Assembly: GCA_946499615.1 (NCBI GenBank)
Contig: CAMMST010000056.1
Coordinates: forward strand, 1-16,067
Direction: 5' to 3'
DNA from: Enterococcus_E cecorum_B
Lineage (GTDB): Bacteria > Bacillota > Bacilli > Lactobacillales > Enterococcaceae
Length of the DNA: 16,067 nt
The notes under the pieces were generated by a model. The model worked only from the letters and a program-made list of their open reading frames with translations, searched no databases and had not been told where the DNA came from. Shown one piece after another: positions 1 to 6,968 of this stretch (positions within the stretch are counted from its first letter, which is position 1; each line of letters starts with the position of its first letter). The translations under genes were made by a program, and so were the position numbers.

Positions 1-29
1 ATTATACGCTATTTCTCGTCAAAAATCAA
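1..29 (-). promoter_or_regulatory. Strong sigma-A promoter reading out of the left edge
   Basis: On the minus strand there is a TTGATT -35 box (29 to 24), a 17-nt spacer and a perfect TATAAT -10 box (6 to 1). Box quality and spacing are near optimal. It starts only about 20 bases past the beta-fructosidase stop and must serve a gene to the left of the window, perhaps a transposase. Confidence 0.55.
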
Positions 30-49
30 CCATTTGTTGTGACAGAGCC
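1..49 (-). mobile_element. Possible end of an ISL3-like insertion sequence (partial)
   Basis: Read on the minus strand, directly after the beta-fructosidase stop codon, the sequence starts GGCTCTGTCACAAC (positions 49 to 36). It is followed by a promoter that fires out of the window. Terminal repeats beginning GGCTCTTTGTC or similar, with a transposase promoter just inside, are typical of ISL3-family elements in lactic acid bacteria. The transposase and the other end would lie outside the window, so the identification rests on resemblance only. It could instead be an ordinary intergenic promoter region. Confidence 0.35.
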
Positions 50-51
50 TT

Positions 52-1413
52 TTATATTTGCGAATAAACCTTTTTTGGTCCTTCGATATAAAAGACAGAG
101 GTAAGCACTTCTTGGCCATCATTGACAAAGATTTCAATGCTTTGCTGATCGATATAAGCGGTCAAATGAGTCGCTTGAATTTGCACACCACGGTATAAAA
201 CAGGATTGCGTTCTTCGCCAATTAGCTGATACTTCAGATTTTTTCTATCAATATAAACTTCTTTTCTAAAAGCGTCATATCCAAAAGAAATATAATCCTC
301 TTTGGTTCCTAATTTTAATTCAATCGTTTCTTTTATGTCGATTTCAAGTTTTGAAGGTTGGTTTAACTCTTCGTTTAATTGAACCTCTACGAACTGATTA
401 GCCAAACTTTCTGGCAGTTTTTGAATGACTTGATTTTCTTGCACAGTTAAGATTCGAGGCAAACACATCGAGCCAAACCAACCATGCTGCAATTGATCTG
501 TAATCAGTGGACGTCCCCAAGTATGCATCCAAGCAATCATGATTCGTTCATTATTTGCATTTTTAGTTGTTTGAGCGGCATAAAAGTCATGACCATGGTC
601 AATTTCTTTCAGATTGTTAGGATAAAATTTCCCTACTTGCCAGTCGACTCGACCTTGCATAATGATATTTGAATTTTGATTATTAAAGTCTAAATACTCA
701 GAATGATATTGCATTGGAGATACAATCAGATAACTTTGACCATCCATTTCAAAATAATCCGGACATTCCCAGACAATACCTTGATTTTGCTCACCTTTTA
801 GAAAAATCGACTTATAAGACCAATCAAGCAAATTCTCAGATTCTATTAATACTACACAACCAACTTGATCCAAATGCTGAGTCGCAACCACTGCATAATA
901 CTTGCCATCTTTTTCAAACAATTTTGGATCTCGAAAATCACTTCTACTAATTTCATTAGGTAATTGTTGACCCGTAATAACTGGATTTTCCTTAATTTTA
1001 TGGAAAGTAATACCATCAGTAGAGTAAGCCATATTCTGCACTTGAGAAATTGAGCCATCTTCATTCACAATATGGCCGGTATACATTAACCAAAGTGTAT
1101 CATCAACTACTAAAGCTGAACCTGAAAAACAACCATTTTTGTCATAATCTTGATCTGGTGCTAAGGCGATAGGTAAATATTCCCAATGCGCTAAATCCTT
1201 ACTTTTCGCATGACCCCAATGCATTGTATCCCATTTACTATCATATGGATTATATTGATAAAAAAGATGATATTCTCCTTTGTAATATACAAAGCCATTA
1301 GGATCGTTCATCCAACCGATTTCTGGAATAAAATGTAGTTTAGGTTGATAGGTTGCCGTCACATGATGTTTGTTTGCTTGAATATATTCATTTGCACGTT
1401 CAATACTATACAT
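52..1413 (-). CDS. GH32 beta-fructosidase / sucrose-6-phosphate hydrolase (SusH-like)
   Basis: This glycoside hydrolase family 32 enzyme (453 aa) cleaves terminal beta-fructosyl units from sucrose, sucrose-6-phosphate or fructo-oligosaccharides. All three catalytic motifs are visible: WMNDPNG with nucleophile D37, FRDPK with the transition-state residue D162, and WECPD with acid/base E216. A C-terminal beta-sandwich follows, including SIEIFVNDG. There is no signal peptide, so it acts in the cytoplasm on imported sugar. Because the linked transporter is an ABC system rather than a PTS, the natural substrate is more likely unphosphorylated fructo-oligosaccharide; this is inferred. I chose the ATG at 1413: AGGTGA (1424-1419) lies 5 nt upstream. 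The in-frame GTG at 1422 sits inside that Shine-Dalgarno sequence. The ribosome site overlaps the stop codon of the binding-protein gene, suggesting translational coupling. It is the last gene of the operon, and no terminator follows in the window. Confidence 0.93.
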   Translation of the reverse strand: MYSIERANEYIQANKHHVTATYQPKLHFIPEIGWMNDPNGFVYYKGEYHLFYQYNPYDSKWDTMHWGHAKSKDLAHWEYLPIALAPDQDYDKNGCFSGSALVVDDTLWLMYTGHIVNEDGSISQVQNMAYSTDGITFHKIKENPVITGQQLPNEISRSDFRDPKLFEKDGKYYAVVATQHLDQVGCVVLIESENLLDWSYKSIFLKGEQNQGIVWECPDYFEMDGQSYLIVSPMQYHSEYLDFNNQNSNIIMQGRVDWQVGKFYPNNLKEIDHGHDFYAAQTTKNANNERIMIAWMHTWGRPLITDQLQHGWFGSMCLPRILTVQENQVIQKLPESLANQFVEVQLNEELNQPSKLEIDIKETIELKLGTKEDYISFGYDAFRKEVYIDRKNLKYQLIGEERNPVLYRGVQIQATHLTAYIDQQSIEIFVNDGQEVLTSVFYIEGPKKVYSQI

Positions 1414-1418
1414 ACACT

Positions 1419-1424
1419 TCACCT
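1419..1424 (-). promoter_or_regulatory. Ribosome binding site deciding the beta-fructosidase start
   Basis: AGGTGA on the minus strand overlaps the TAG stop (1425-1423) of the upstream gene and lies 5 nt before the ATG at 1413. It rules against the upstream GTG at 1422, which is part of the site itself. Confidence 0.75.
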
Positions 1425-3033
1425 ACTTATTCTTTTGATTGCTATCATAATATTTTTGCTTAATCTTCAACCAATCGTTTAAGCCATATTTATCTAGCTC
1501 TTTCAAATAACTATCCCATTCTTTATCAATATTGCCATTTACAATCCATTCTGCACGTTTACGATAAATATAGTCATTCATATCTGCTTCTACTTGGCTA
1601 ATCTTGTCTAAATCTTTTTCTTTCATGAATACTTTTGGATAGATATTTTCATTATCCATATAAGGAACATAGTATTCTTTCAACAAATCTAAACGCCATT
1701 TTGCATCATCAGGCATTGTGGTTACTTTTCCATAATAACTATTTAGAATGGCTAATGGTCCACCAATTTCAGTCTTTTGACGCAATTCAGCTGGTGCCGT
1801 ACCTTCTAATGGTAAGTGTTTCAATGAATTGGTTGCTTTATCAAATTCGAAAATATTTTGTTGTTTCTTATCGCCATAAGTTCCCCAGTTATTTTGGACA
1901 GATTGAAGTGGTCGATATTGGTAGTCAATCCATTTGGCAGTTAACTCAAGGTTTTTATTGGCACTTGTAATCACCATACGATCGCGTTGGAATCCCATAC
2001 CATTTGAGCGAGTAATATGTTTTTTACCACTTGGGCCAGCCAATGCAGGTAATACATCATAAGAATCATTCATGCCTGATACATTCGCCTTATCCCAAGT
2101 AAAGTAAACACCATAACGTTTTTCCGCACCTTTGGCAATATAAGTATTCCAGTCTTGTTCAAAAGCTTCTTTATCAATTAATCCTTTTTCTTGTAATTGG
2201 CGCATAAATTTAACGCCTTCTTTATATTCTTCATTATCAGCAGTAAAATCGACCGTACCATCATTATTTACAACTAAATGATCATCATTGTCCCCAATAC
2301 CAAAGGCTCCAAACAACATTTTGAAGTCTTCATTACCTCCACCATTTACAAAGGACATCGGAATTTCATCTTGTTTGCCATTTCCATTTGGGTCTTGTGT
2401 TTTAAATGCTTCTAAAACTTTTACTAGTTCATCTGTTGTTTGCGGCATTGGCAAGTTCAATTTTTTCAACCAATCGACATTAATCCAAGCCATATCATTC
2501 ACACTATGAATAGACTCTTTACCTTCACCTAATTCTTCAATCCAAGGGAAAGAATAAATATGTCCATCCGGTGCTGTAATCATGGCTTTGTATTGAGGGT
2601 TTTCATCAAGAATTTTTTTCAAGTTAGGCATATAGTCTTTAATTAAATCTTCTACAGGAATGATGACACCTTGTTTTGCCCAGTTCATTAATTCCACATC
2701 TGAAGCCCCATCATTATGAATGGCATCTGGTAAATCACCAGAAGAAATATCTAGGTTCCGTTTTTCAGCAAAATCAGATTGATAATTGGTCCAATCAATA
2801 TGAACATTTGTCGCTTTTTCCATCCGCTTTAAAATCAATTTTTGGTTTGGATTTTTTGGTGATAATGGTGAAGAAGAAGTCATAAATTTCAAGGTCACTT
2901 CATCTTTTAAAGGAAATTTCACTTTTTCTAATTTATAATCTGGGCTCGCTGCTTCATCTTTTTTGCTACAACCTGCTAATAAAAGTGCACTGCCCGCTAC
3001 CAAAACACTACCTACTGTCATCCATTTTTTCAT
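1423..3033 (-). CDS. Fructo-oligosaccharide-type ABC transporter substrate-binding lipoprotein (SusX/FusA-like)
   Basis: This is an extracellular solute-binding protein (536 aa) of the large LplA/YtcQ-like class. It captures an oligosaccharide outside the cell and delivers it to the two permeases encoded just upstream. The N-terminus is a lipoprotein signal peptide: MKK, a hydrophobic stretch, then the lipobox LLAGC with lipidated Cys22. The start at 3033 is chosen because the signal peptide begins there and GGAG lies 9 nt upstream. A longer in-frame extension would bury the signal peptide behind 32 charged residues. Residues 214-223 (DPNGNGKQDE) form an EF-hand-like loop, a probable calcium site as known in pneumococcal FusA and alginate-binding proteins. 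Its length is close to that of FusA. Gene order and the linked GH32 enzyme support fructo-oligosaccharides as ligand; this is not shown directly. Another plant or host oligosaccharide remains possible. Confidence 0.88.
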   Translation of the reverse strand: MKKWMTVGSVLVAGSALLLAGCSKKDEAASPDYKLEKVKFPLKDEVTLKFMTSSSPLSPKNPNQKLILKRMEKATNVHIDWTNYQSDFAEKRNLDISSGDLPDAIHNDGASDVELMNWAKQGVIIPVEDLIKDYMPNLKKILDENPQYKAMITAPDGHIYSFPWIEELGEGKESIHSVNDMAWINVDWLKKLNLPMPQTTDELVKVLEAFKTQDPNGNGKQDEIPMSFVNGGGNEDFKMLFGAFGIGDNDDHLVVNNDGTVDFTADNEEYKEGVKFMRQLQEKGLIDKEAFEQDWNTYIAKGAEKRYGVYFTWDKANVSGMNDSYDVLPALAGPSGKKHITRSNGMGFQRDRMVITSANKNLELTAKWIDYQYRPLQSVQNNWGTYGDKKQQNIFEFDKATNSLKHLPLEGTAPAELRQKTEIGGPLAILNSYYGKVTTMPDDAKWRLDLLKEYYVPYMDNENIYPKVFMKEKDLDKISQVEADMNDYIYRKRAEWIVNGNIDKEWDSYLKELDKYGLNDWLKIKQKYYDSNQKNK

Positions 3034-3061
3034 GATATTTTTCTCCAATCTAAAATTATTT

Positions 3062-3949
3062 TTATCCTTTAAGTGAACCAACCATAATTCCTTTATCAAA
3101 GTATTTTTGGAAGAACGGATACATAACAATCAATGGTAAACTTGAAATGACAATTGTCGCATATTTAATCATTTCAGCCAAGCGCTTCATCTCGTTCATT
3201 GCAGCTTGTGCCCCAATCATATCTTTGGCTGGTTGACTTTGAATTAAGATTTTACGTAAAACTAATTGCAATGGTTCTAAATTCGGATCCTTGATATAAA
3301 TCATCGCATCAAAATATGAATTCCATTGGCCAACAAAAGCATACAAGAATAATACAAACATAATTGGTTTCGCTAAAGGTAACATAATTTTCAAGAATAT
3401 TTGTAAATCATTCGCTCCATCAATCACTGCCGCTTCAACCAATTCTTTTGGTAATCCTTGGAAATAAGTCCGCGCTAAAATAATATTCCATACATTTACA
3501 GCACCAGGTAAAACAATCGCCCACATTGTATTTAGCATCCCTAATTGTTTAATCAAAAGGTAAGTTGGGACTAACCCACCGCTAAAGAACATCGTAATGA
3601 TTAAAAAGATATTGACCCATTTACGTCCAACTAACTCTTTATTTGCTAATGGATAAGCGGTTAATACAGAAATAGCAACGGTTAAAACTGAGAAAGTAAA
3701 GGAATATAATAGTGAGTTTAAAAAGCCTCGAAGTATCGACTTATCACTAAATACTCTGGCATATCCTTCTGTTGTCCAATCTTTAGGGTTAAAACTAATT
3801 CCTTTGCTCACTAATACTTGCGGATCCATAAAAGAGGCGACAAGAATATAAACTAAAGGAACCAACGTAATTAGTACTAAAAAAGCAATAATAATCTTAT
3901 TTAATACCAACATTCTTTTATCAAACTTGGTATACATTTTCATATTCAT
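3062..3949 (-). CDS. ABC sugar transporter permease, YtcP/LplC type (SusT2-like)
   Basis: This inner-membrane permease (295 aa) belongs to the carbohydrate-uptake (CUT1) family and pairs with the permease encoded immediately upstream. Hydrophobic segments lie near residues 16-40, 80-102, 112-132, 142-160, 190-212 and 264-282, giving six membrane spans. The cytoplasmic EAA loop that contacts the ATPase is at 172-191 (EAAVIDGAN...IMLP). The C-terminus (MVGSLKG) ends in the KG typical of this permease class. I chose the ATG at 3949: AGGAGG (3964-3959) lies 9 nt upstream, whereas an in-frame ATG at 3982 would overlap the preceding gene and has no good ribosome site. The gap to the binding-protein gene is 28 nt. 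No ATPase gene is in the operon, so it must use one encoded elsewhere. Confidence 0.92.
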   Translation of the reverse strand: MNMKMYTKFDKRMLVLNKIIIAFLVLITLVPLVYILVASFMDPQVLVSKGISFNPKDWTTEGYARVFSDKSILRGFLNSLLYSFTFSVLTVAISVLTAYPLANKELVGRKWVNIFLIITMFFSGGLVPTYLLIKQLGMLNTMWAIVLPGAVNVWNIILARTYFQGLPKELVEAAVIDGANDLQIFLKIMLPLAKPIMFVLFLYAFVGQWNSYFDAMIYIKDPNLEPLQLVLRKILIQSQPAKDMIGAQAAMNEMKRLAEMIKYATIVISSLPLIVMYPFFQKYFDKGIMVGSLKG

Positions 3950-3958
3950 ACGATTTTC

Positions 3959-3964
3959 CCTCCT
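3959..3964 (-). promoter_or_regulatory. Ribosome binding site overlapping a stop codon, deciding the second permease start
   Basis: AGGAGG on the minus strand shares bases with the TAG stop (3965-3963) of the first permease gene and lies 9 nt before the ATG at 3949. This supports that start over the ATG at 3982 and suggests coupled translation of the two permeases. Confidence 0.75.
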
Positions 3965-4886
3965 ATAATCCTTGACCATCATTAACTTTAGAAACTAGTT
4001 TATTCACCGCAACAAGTAAAATTACATTAATCACCGTATTGAACAAGCCAACTGCCGTAGAATAAGAATAATCCCCAGAGACTAGCCCCACTTTATACAC
4101 ATAAGTCGCAATAATTTCAGATGAAGTAAGGTTGAGTGAAGTTTGCATCAAATAAGCTTTTTCATATCCAACGCTCATAATGCCACCAGCTGCTAAAATA
4201 AACTGAATCACCATAATTGGCTTTAAAGTTGGAATGTCAATGTGCCAAATACGTTGAAAAATATTCGCACCGTCTAATTTTGCCGCTTCAACTAATGAGG
4301 TATCCACATTTACTAAAGTCGCGGTATACAATGTCGAAGCCCAACCCATTCCTTGCCAAATCCCACTAAAGATGTATAATGGACGGAACCAATCAGGATC
4401 AGTTAAGAAGCTCGCTTTTATCCCAAAGAAACCAAGGATATGATTCACTGGTCCGTCTACTGAGAAGAACAAGAAAATCATCCCAACAATGACAACCACT
4501 GAAATAAAATTCGGTGCATATAATACCAATTGAATCCGTTTCTTTGCTTTTTCACTCAATAATTGATTCAACATGATGGCTAAAATAATCGGTGGTAAGA
4601 AGCCAAGTAATAAGCCATAAACACTTAATTTCAGAGTATTCATCAACAAATTCATAAAATTAGGTGAAGAGAGGAATTTTTCAAACTCAGAAAAGCCAAT
4701 CCACGGACTGCCAAGTATCCCTCGCAATGGATTATAATCTTTAAAGGCAATGAGCACACCGTACATCGGAATATACTTAAAAATAAAAGTTAATACTAAT
4801 CCGGGCACTAACATCGCAAGTAATAATTTCTGTTTTTTCACCTTTTGAAGGAATGAATCACTCTTATTCGCTGATACTTTATTCAT
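3963..4886 (-). CDS. ABC sugar transporter permease, LplB type (SusT1-like)
   Basis: This is the first permease (307 aa) of the oligosaccharide ABC importer. Hydrophobic spans are near residues 20-45, 85-108, 118-142, 168-190, 220-240 and 275-298. The EAA loop for docking the ATPase is at about 200-220 (EAAKLDGAN...IDIPT). The N-terminal stretch YIPMYGVLIAFKDYNP is characteristic of the LplB branch of CUT1 permeases, which partner with LplC/YtcP permeases and large LplA-type binding proteins. The ATG at 4886 has AGGAGG 5 nt upstream. It is the first gene after the operon promoter, with an approximately 120-nt leader containing two repressor-type palindromes. Confidence 0.93.
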   Translation of the reverse strand: MNKVSANKSDSFLQKVKKQKLLLAMLVPGLVLTFIFKYIPMYGVLIAFKDYNPLRGILGSPWIGFSEFEKFLSSPNFMNLLMNTLKLSVYGLLLGFLPPIILAIMLNQLLSEKAKKRIQLVLYAPNFISVVVIVGMIFLFFSVDGPVNHILGFFGIKASFLTDPDWFRPLYIFSGIWQGMGWASTLYTATLVNVDTSLVEAAKLDGANIFQRIWHIDIPTLKPIMVIQFILAAGGIMSVGYEKAYLMQTSLNLTSSEIIATYVYKVGLVSGDYSYSTAVGLFNTVINVILLVAVNKLVSKVNDGQGL

Positions 4887-4901
4887 AATTTCCTCCTTTT
4901 T

Positions 4902-4913
4902 TGAAACGTTTCA
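4902..4913. promoter_or_regulatory. LacI-type operator, proximal copy
   Basis: TGAAACGTTTCA is a perfect 12-bp palindrome with a central CG, the form bound by LacI/GalR repressors. It lies just before the ribosome site of the first permease gene and is identical in its core to a second copy 63 bp away. It is probably bound by the LacI-family regulator encoded upstream. Confidence 0.7.
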
Positions 4914-4924
4914 TTTTTTGTTTT

Positions 4925-4962
4925 AAAAGTAAAGAGAGTCGCGCGTAACCTCTCTAACTTTT
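4925..4962. other. Stem-loop in the transporter operon leader
   Basis: AGAGAG (4933-4938) pairs with CTCTCT (4950-4955) around an 11-nt loop. After a small internal loop, AAAAGT (4925-4930) pairs with ACTTTT (4957-4962). In the sense (minus) transcript no U-tract follows, so it is not a sense terminator. On the plus strand it is followed by a run of T (4959-4965), so it could stop antisense transcription. It sits exactly between the two operators. Confidence 0.45.
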
Positions 4963-4978
4963 TTTGAAACGTTTCAAA
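4963..4978. promoter_or_regulatory. LacI-type operator, distal copy
   Basis: TTTGAAACGTTTCAAA is a perfect 16-bp palindrome. Its core repeats the site at 4902-4913, with centres exactly 63 bp apart, about six helical turns. It lies around +37 from the predicted transcription start, so a bound repressor would block elongation, or would loop with the second site. Confidence 0.75.
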
Positions 4979-5013
4979 TTTTGCTAAATAAAAAAATCAT
5001 TTCTGACAACTTG

Positions 5014-5042
5014 ATACTAACATTGGTAACGCTTCCTGTCAA
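5014..5042 (-). promoter_or_regulatory. Promoter of the oligosaccharide transporter operon
   Basis: On the minus strand there is a consensus TTGACA -35 (5042-5037), a 17-nt spacer and TAGTAT -10 (5019-5014), preceded by TGT as an extended -10. Transcription should start near 5007, giving an approximately 120-nt leader that contains both operators. No terminator is seen after the regulator gene, so read-through from it may add to expression. Confidence 0.7.
5024..5037. promoter_or_regulatory. Candidate CcpA cre site between -35 and -10
   Basis: On the minus strand AGGAAGCGTTACCA resembles the catabolite-responsive element consensus WTGNAANCGNWNNCA, with two mismatches at its left end. It sits almost entirely in the promoter spacer, where CcpA binding would block RNA polymerase when preferred sugars are present. 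The match is imperfect. Confidence 0.4.
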
Positions 5043-5051
5043 TAGATTTTT

Positions 5052-6044
5052 TTAATTTTTTGTAGTTGGTCCCTCTATATAGCTTACTGGCAAGATAAAC
5101 TGTAACTTTTCAGGTGACTCTCCCGCAATTTTCTGTACAATCAACTCAACAGCTTTTTGGGCCATTAATTCCAACGGTTGACGGATAGTCGTAACTGGTG
5201 TGTTTCGTTCCACAGCCATTTTAATCCCATCAAAACCGATCACTTGAACATCTTCTGGTACGCTTTTACCAATTAGCTTCAATTCCTCTATCACATCTAA
5301 TGCCGTAAAATCATTAATTGTAAATATTGCATCAATGAATGGATTTTCTACTAAAAATTCATGTAGCTTTCCTTTAAAATCAGTAAATGGTTCTTCTAAA
5401 TCAAAAGCAACAAATGGTAGGCCCGCATTTAATATTGTTTTTTCAAAATATTGTCGGCGTTTTTTCGTTTCATTAATGGTTTTGTTATGACTTCCCACAA
5501 ATGCGAAATAAGTCCCACCTTTTTCGATAAGCTTTTCTGCTGCAATTGTCGCACCTAGCGCATTATCTGCTGAAATACAAGCAATATTTTTATCTGTATA
5601 TGTACGGTCAATACTGACAAAAGGTACATTGGTCGATAAATATTCTTCAATTGGACTATAAGTAATCGCAATAATGCCATCAACTTTATTTTGCTCTAAC
5701 ATTTGGATAATTTCCAATTCTGAATTATACTGACCAATATTACATAAAAGTGTTTTATATCCTTTGCTTGCTAACAATTGTTCGATGTATTGTGCGAATT
5801 CACTAAAAAATGGATGCCAAATCGTGGGAACTATCAAACCAATTGTCGATGTTTGATTTTTCTTCATCCCTCGAGCATAAGCATTTGGAATATAATTTAA
5901 TTCTTTTATCGCAGCTTCCACTTTATTTAATGTAGACTGTTTGATACCACTTTCATTATTTATCACGCGAGAAACTGTTCCAACACTCACACCTGCTAAC
6001 TGAGCCACATCTTTCATTGTAATTGATTCTTTTGCTTTCTCCAT
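5052..6044 (-). CDS. LacI-family transcriptional regulator of the sugar locus (SusR-like)
   Basis: This is a LacI/GalR-type repressor of 330 aa, the usual family length. The N-terminal helix-turn-helix is at residues 10-29 (KDVAQLAGVSVGTVSRVIN), followed by the hinge region (YIPNAYARGM, 51-60) that inserts into the minor groove. The remainder is a periplasmic-binding-protein-like effector domain ending in the typical VQVIGFDGI and TTIRQPLELMAQKA motifs. The ATG at 6044 has AAGGAGGTGA about 5 nt upstream. It lies directly upstream of the transporter operon on the same strand, and the two palindromes before that operon are its likely targets. The inducer is unknown; a fructose-containing sugar is inferred from the neighbouring enzymes. 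Confidence 0.92.
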   Translation of the reverse strand: MEKAKESITMKDVAQLAGVSVGTVSRVINNESGIKQSTLNKVEAAIKELNYIPNAYARGMKKNQTSTIGLIVPTIWHPFFSEFAQYIEQLLASKGYKTLLCNIGQYNSELEIIQMLEQNKVDGIIAITYSPIEEYLSTNVPFVSIDRTYTDKNIACISADNALGATIAAEKLIEKGGTYFAFVGSHNKTINETKKRRQYFEKTILNAGLPFVAFDLEEPFTDFKGKLHEFLVENPFIDAIFTINDFTALDVIEELKLIGKSVPEDVQVIGFDGIKMAVERNTPVTTIRQPLELMAQKAVELIVQKIAGESPEKLQFILPVSYIEGPTTKN

Positions 6045-6065
6045 TCAAATCACCTCCTTACATGG

Positions 6066-6094
6066 ATAGTAACATAATCAACAAAAAATGTCTT
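6066..6094 (-). promoter_or_regulatory. Promoter of the LacI-family regulator gene
   Basis: On the minus strand there is an AAGACA -35 (6094-6089), a 17-nt spacer and TACTAT -10 (6071-6066) preceded by TGT as an extended -10. It lies some 20 nt before the regulator start codon. No copy of the TGAAACGTTTCA operator is present, so autoregulation through that site is not supported. Confidence 0.5.
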
Positions 6095-6116
6095 TAAAAA
6101 ATTGACTTCTTTTTAC

Positions 6117-6145
6117 TTTTCAAAATATATATCTAATTCTATAAT
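6117..6145 (+). promoter_or_regulatory. Promoter of the PHP-family gene
   Basis: A perfect TATAAT -10 (6140-6145) lies 17 nt from a weak TTTTCA -35 (6117-6122). It is divergent from the regulator promoter, leaving about 22 nt between the two. A better -35 (TTGACT, 6102-6107) lies further upstream, 18 nt from a TATATA, so two overlapping promoters are possible. Confidence 0.45.
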
Positions 6146-6173
6146 ATACATACCAATAAAAAGGAGTGGTTTC

Positions 6174-6959
6174 ATGCAATATTACGATCAACATTTACAT
6201 ACGTTCTTGTCTTTTGATTCTGAAGAGCAATTCGAGAATTATCTTGCGTATCAACCTGAAATATTTGTTGCAACGGATCATTTAGACTAAAAAAATCCAT
6301 GTAGTCAGTATCAAGATGATATCCCGGACTATGAAAAACTCGTGCAAAAACATCACGAATTAGCCGACAAATATCCTACACGTCTATTAAAAGGCATCGA
6401 ACTAGGCGTCGTGCCTAGTCAAGAGCGTCAAATTCAAGATTACCTTGCCAGTCATCCTTATGATTTAAAGCTATTGAGCATTCACCAAAATGGACATTTC
6501 GATTATATGGATGATGTCGTGCTCTCCAAAGACAAATTTGAAGTGGCATCTGAGTATTTTAATCAAACGGAACACGTACTAAAAAGCTTTACCGGTGCAC
6601 AGATTTTAACGCATTTTGAATATGGTTTACGCCGCTTAGCCTTTACTCCTGAAGAATTAGGAGAAAATTACGAAAAACAATTAACACGCATCTTACAACT
6701 CATCATCGAAAAAGAAATGGCCCTAGAATTAAATGCTAAAAGCTATGGAAAATATCAAAACAAAGTGCTTTATGACTACATTATTCCACTCTATCGCTCA
6801 CTTGGTGGTCAACTCTTTACACTTGGTTCGGATGCCCATGTCGCAAGTGATTATCGCTTATTATTTGCAGATATGTCAAGCTTACTGGAAAAACATGGCG
6901 TGAATCACCTAGCCGTCTATTTAGATGGTAACTGGCAATTGACCCCATTAGCCAAATAA
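6174..6959 (+). pseudogene. PHP-domain phosphoesterase (histidinol-phosphatase-like), broken by an in-frame stop
   Basis: The reading frame runs from ATG 6174 (AAGGAGTGG just upstream) to TAA 6957-6959 and would encode 261 residues. The single interruption is TAA at 6288-6290, codon 39, between HLD and KNP. The reading frame is the same on both sides, so this is a nonsense change, not a frameshift. Metal-binding motifs of the PHP fold are present: HLH (7-9), DH36, E76, H104 and GSDAH (D220, H222). Related proteins are usually annotated as histidinol phosphatases, but none of the his pathway is nearby, so the substrate is unknown. Restart within the gene looks unlikely: the first in-frame candidate, GTG 6342, has no ribosome site. 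The body of the gene shows no other damage, which suggests recent loss, a sequencing error, or a variant stop. Confidence 0.82.
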
Positions 6960-6968
6960 ACGTAATAA

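Noticed and set aside
1414..1422. GTG start for the beta-fructosidase at 1422
   Set aside because: The GTG is part of the AGGTGA ribosome site. The ATG at 1413 has correct spacing and gives a normal N-terminus.
3034..3129. Longer N-terminus for the binding lipoprotein starting at 3129
   Set aside because: It would overlap the second permease gene and place 32 charged residues before a clear lipoprotein signal peptide.
4902..4978. The two TGAAACGTTTCA palindromes as classical cre sites
   Set aside because: Cre sites have one extra base on each side of the central CG between the arms (14-mer core). These 12-mers lack it and fit a LacI-type specific operator better. Some CcpA binding cannot be excluded.
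6174..6959. Frameshift in the PHP gene, or two separate genes
   Set aside because: The frame is identical before and after the TAA, and the metal-site motifs are split across it, so a nonsense change in one gene is the simpler reading.
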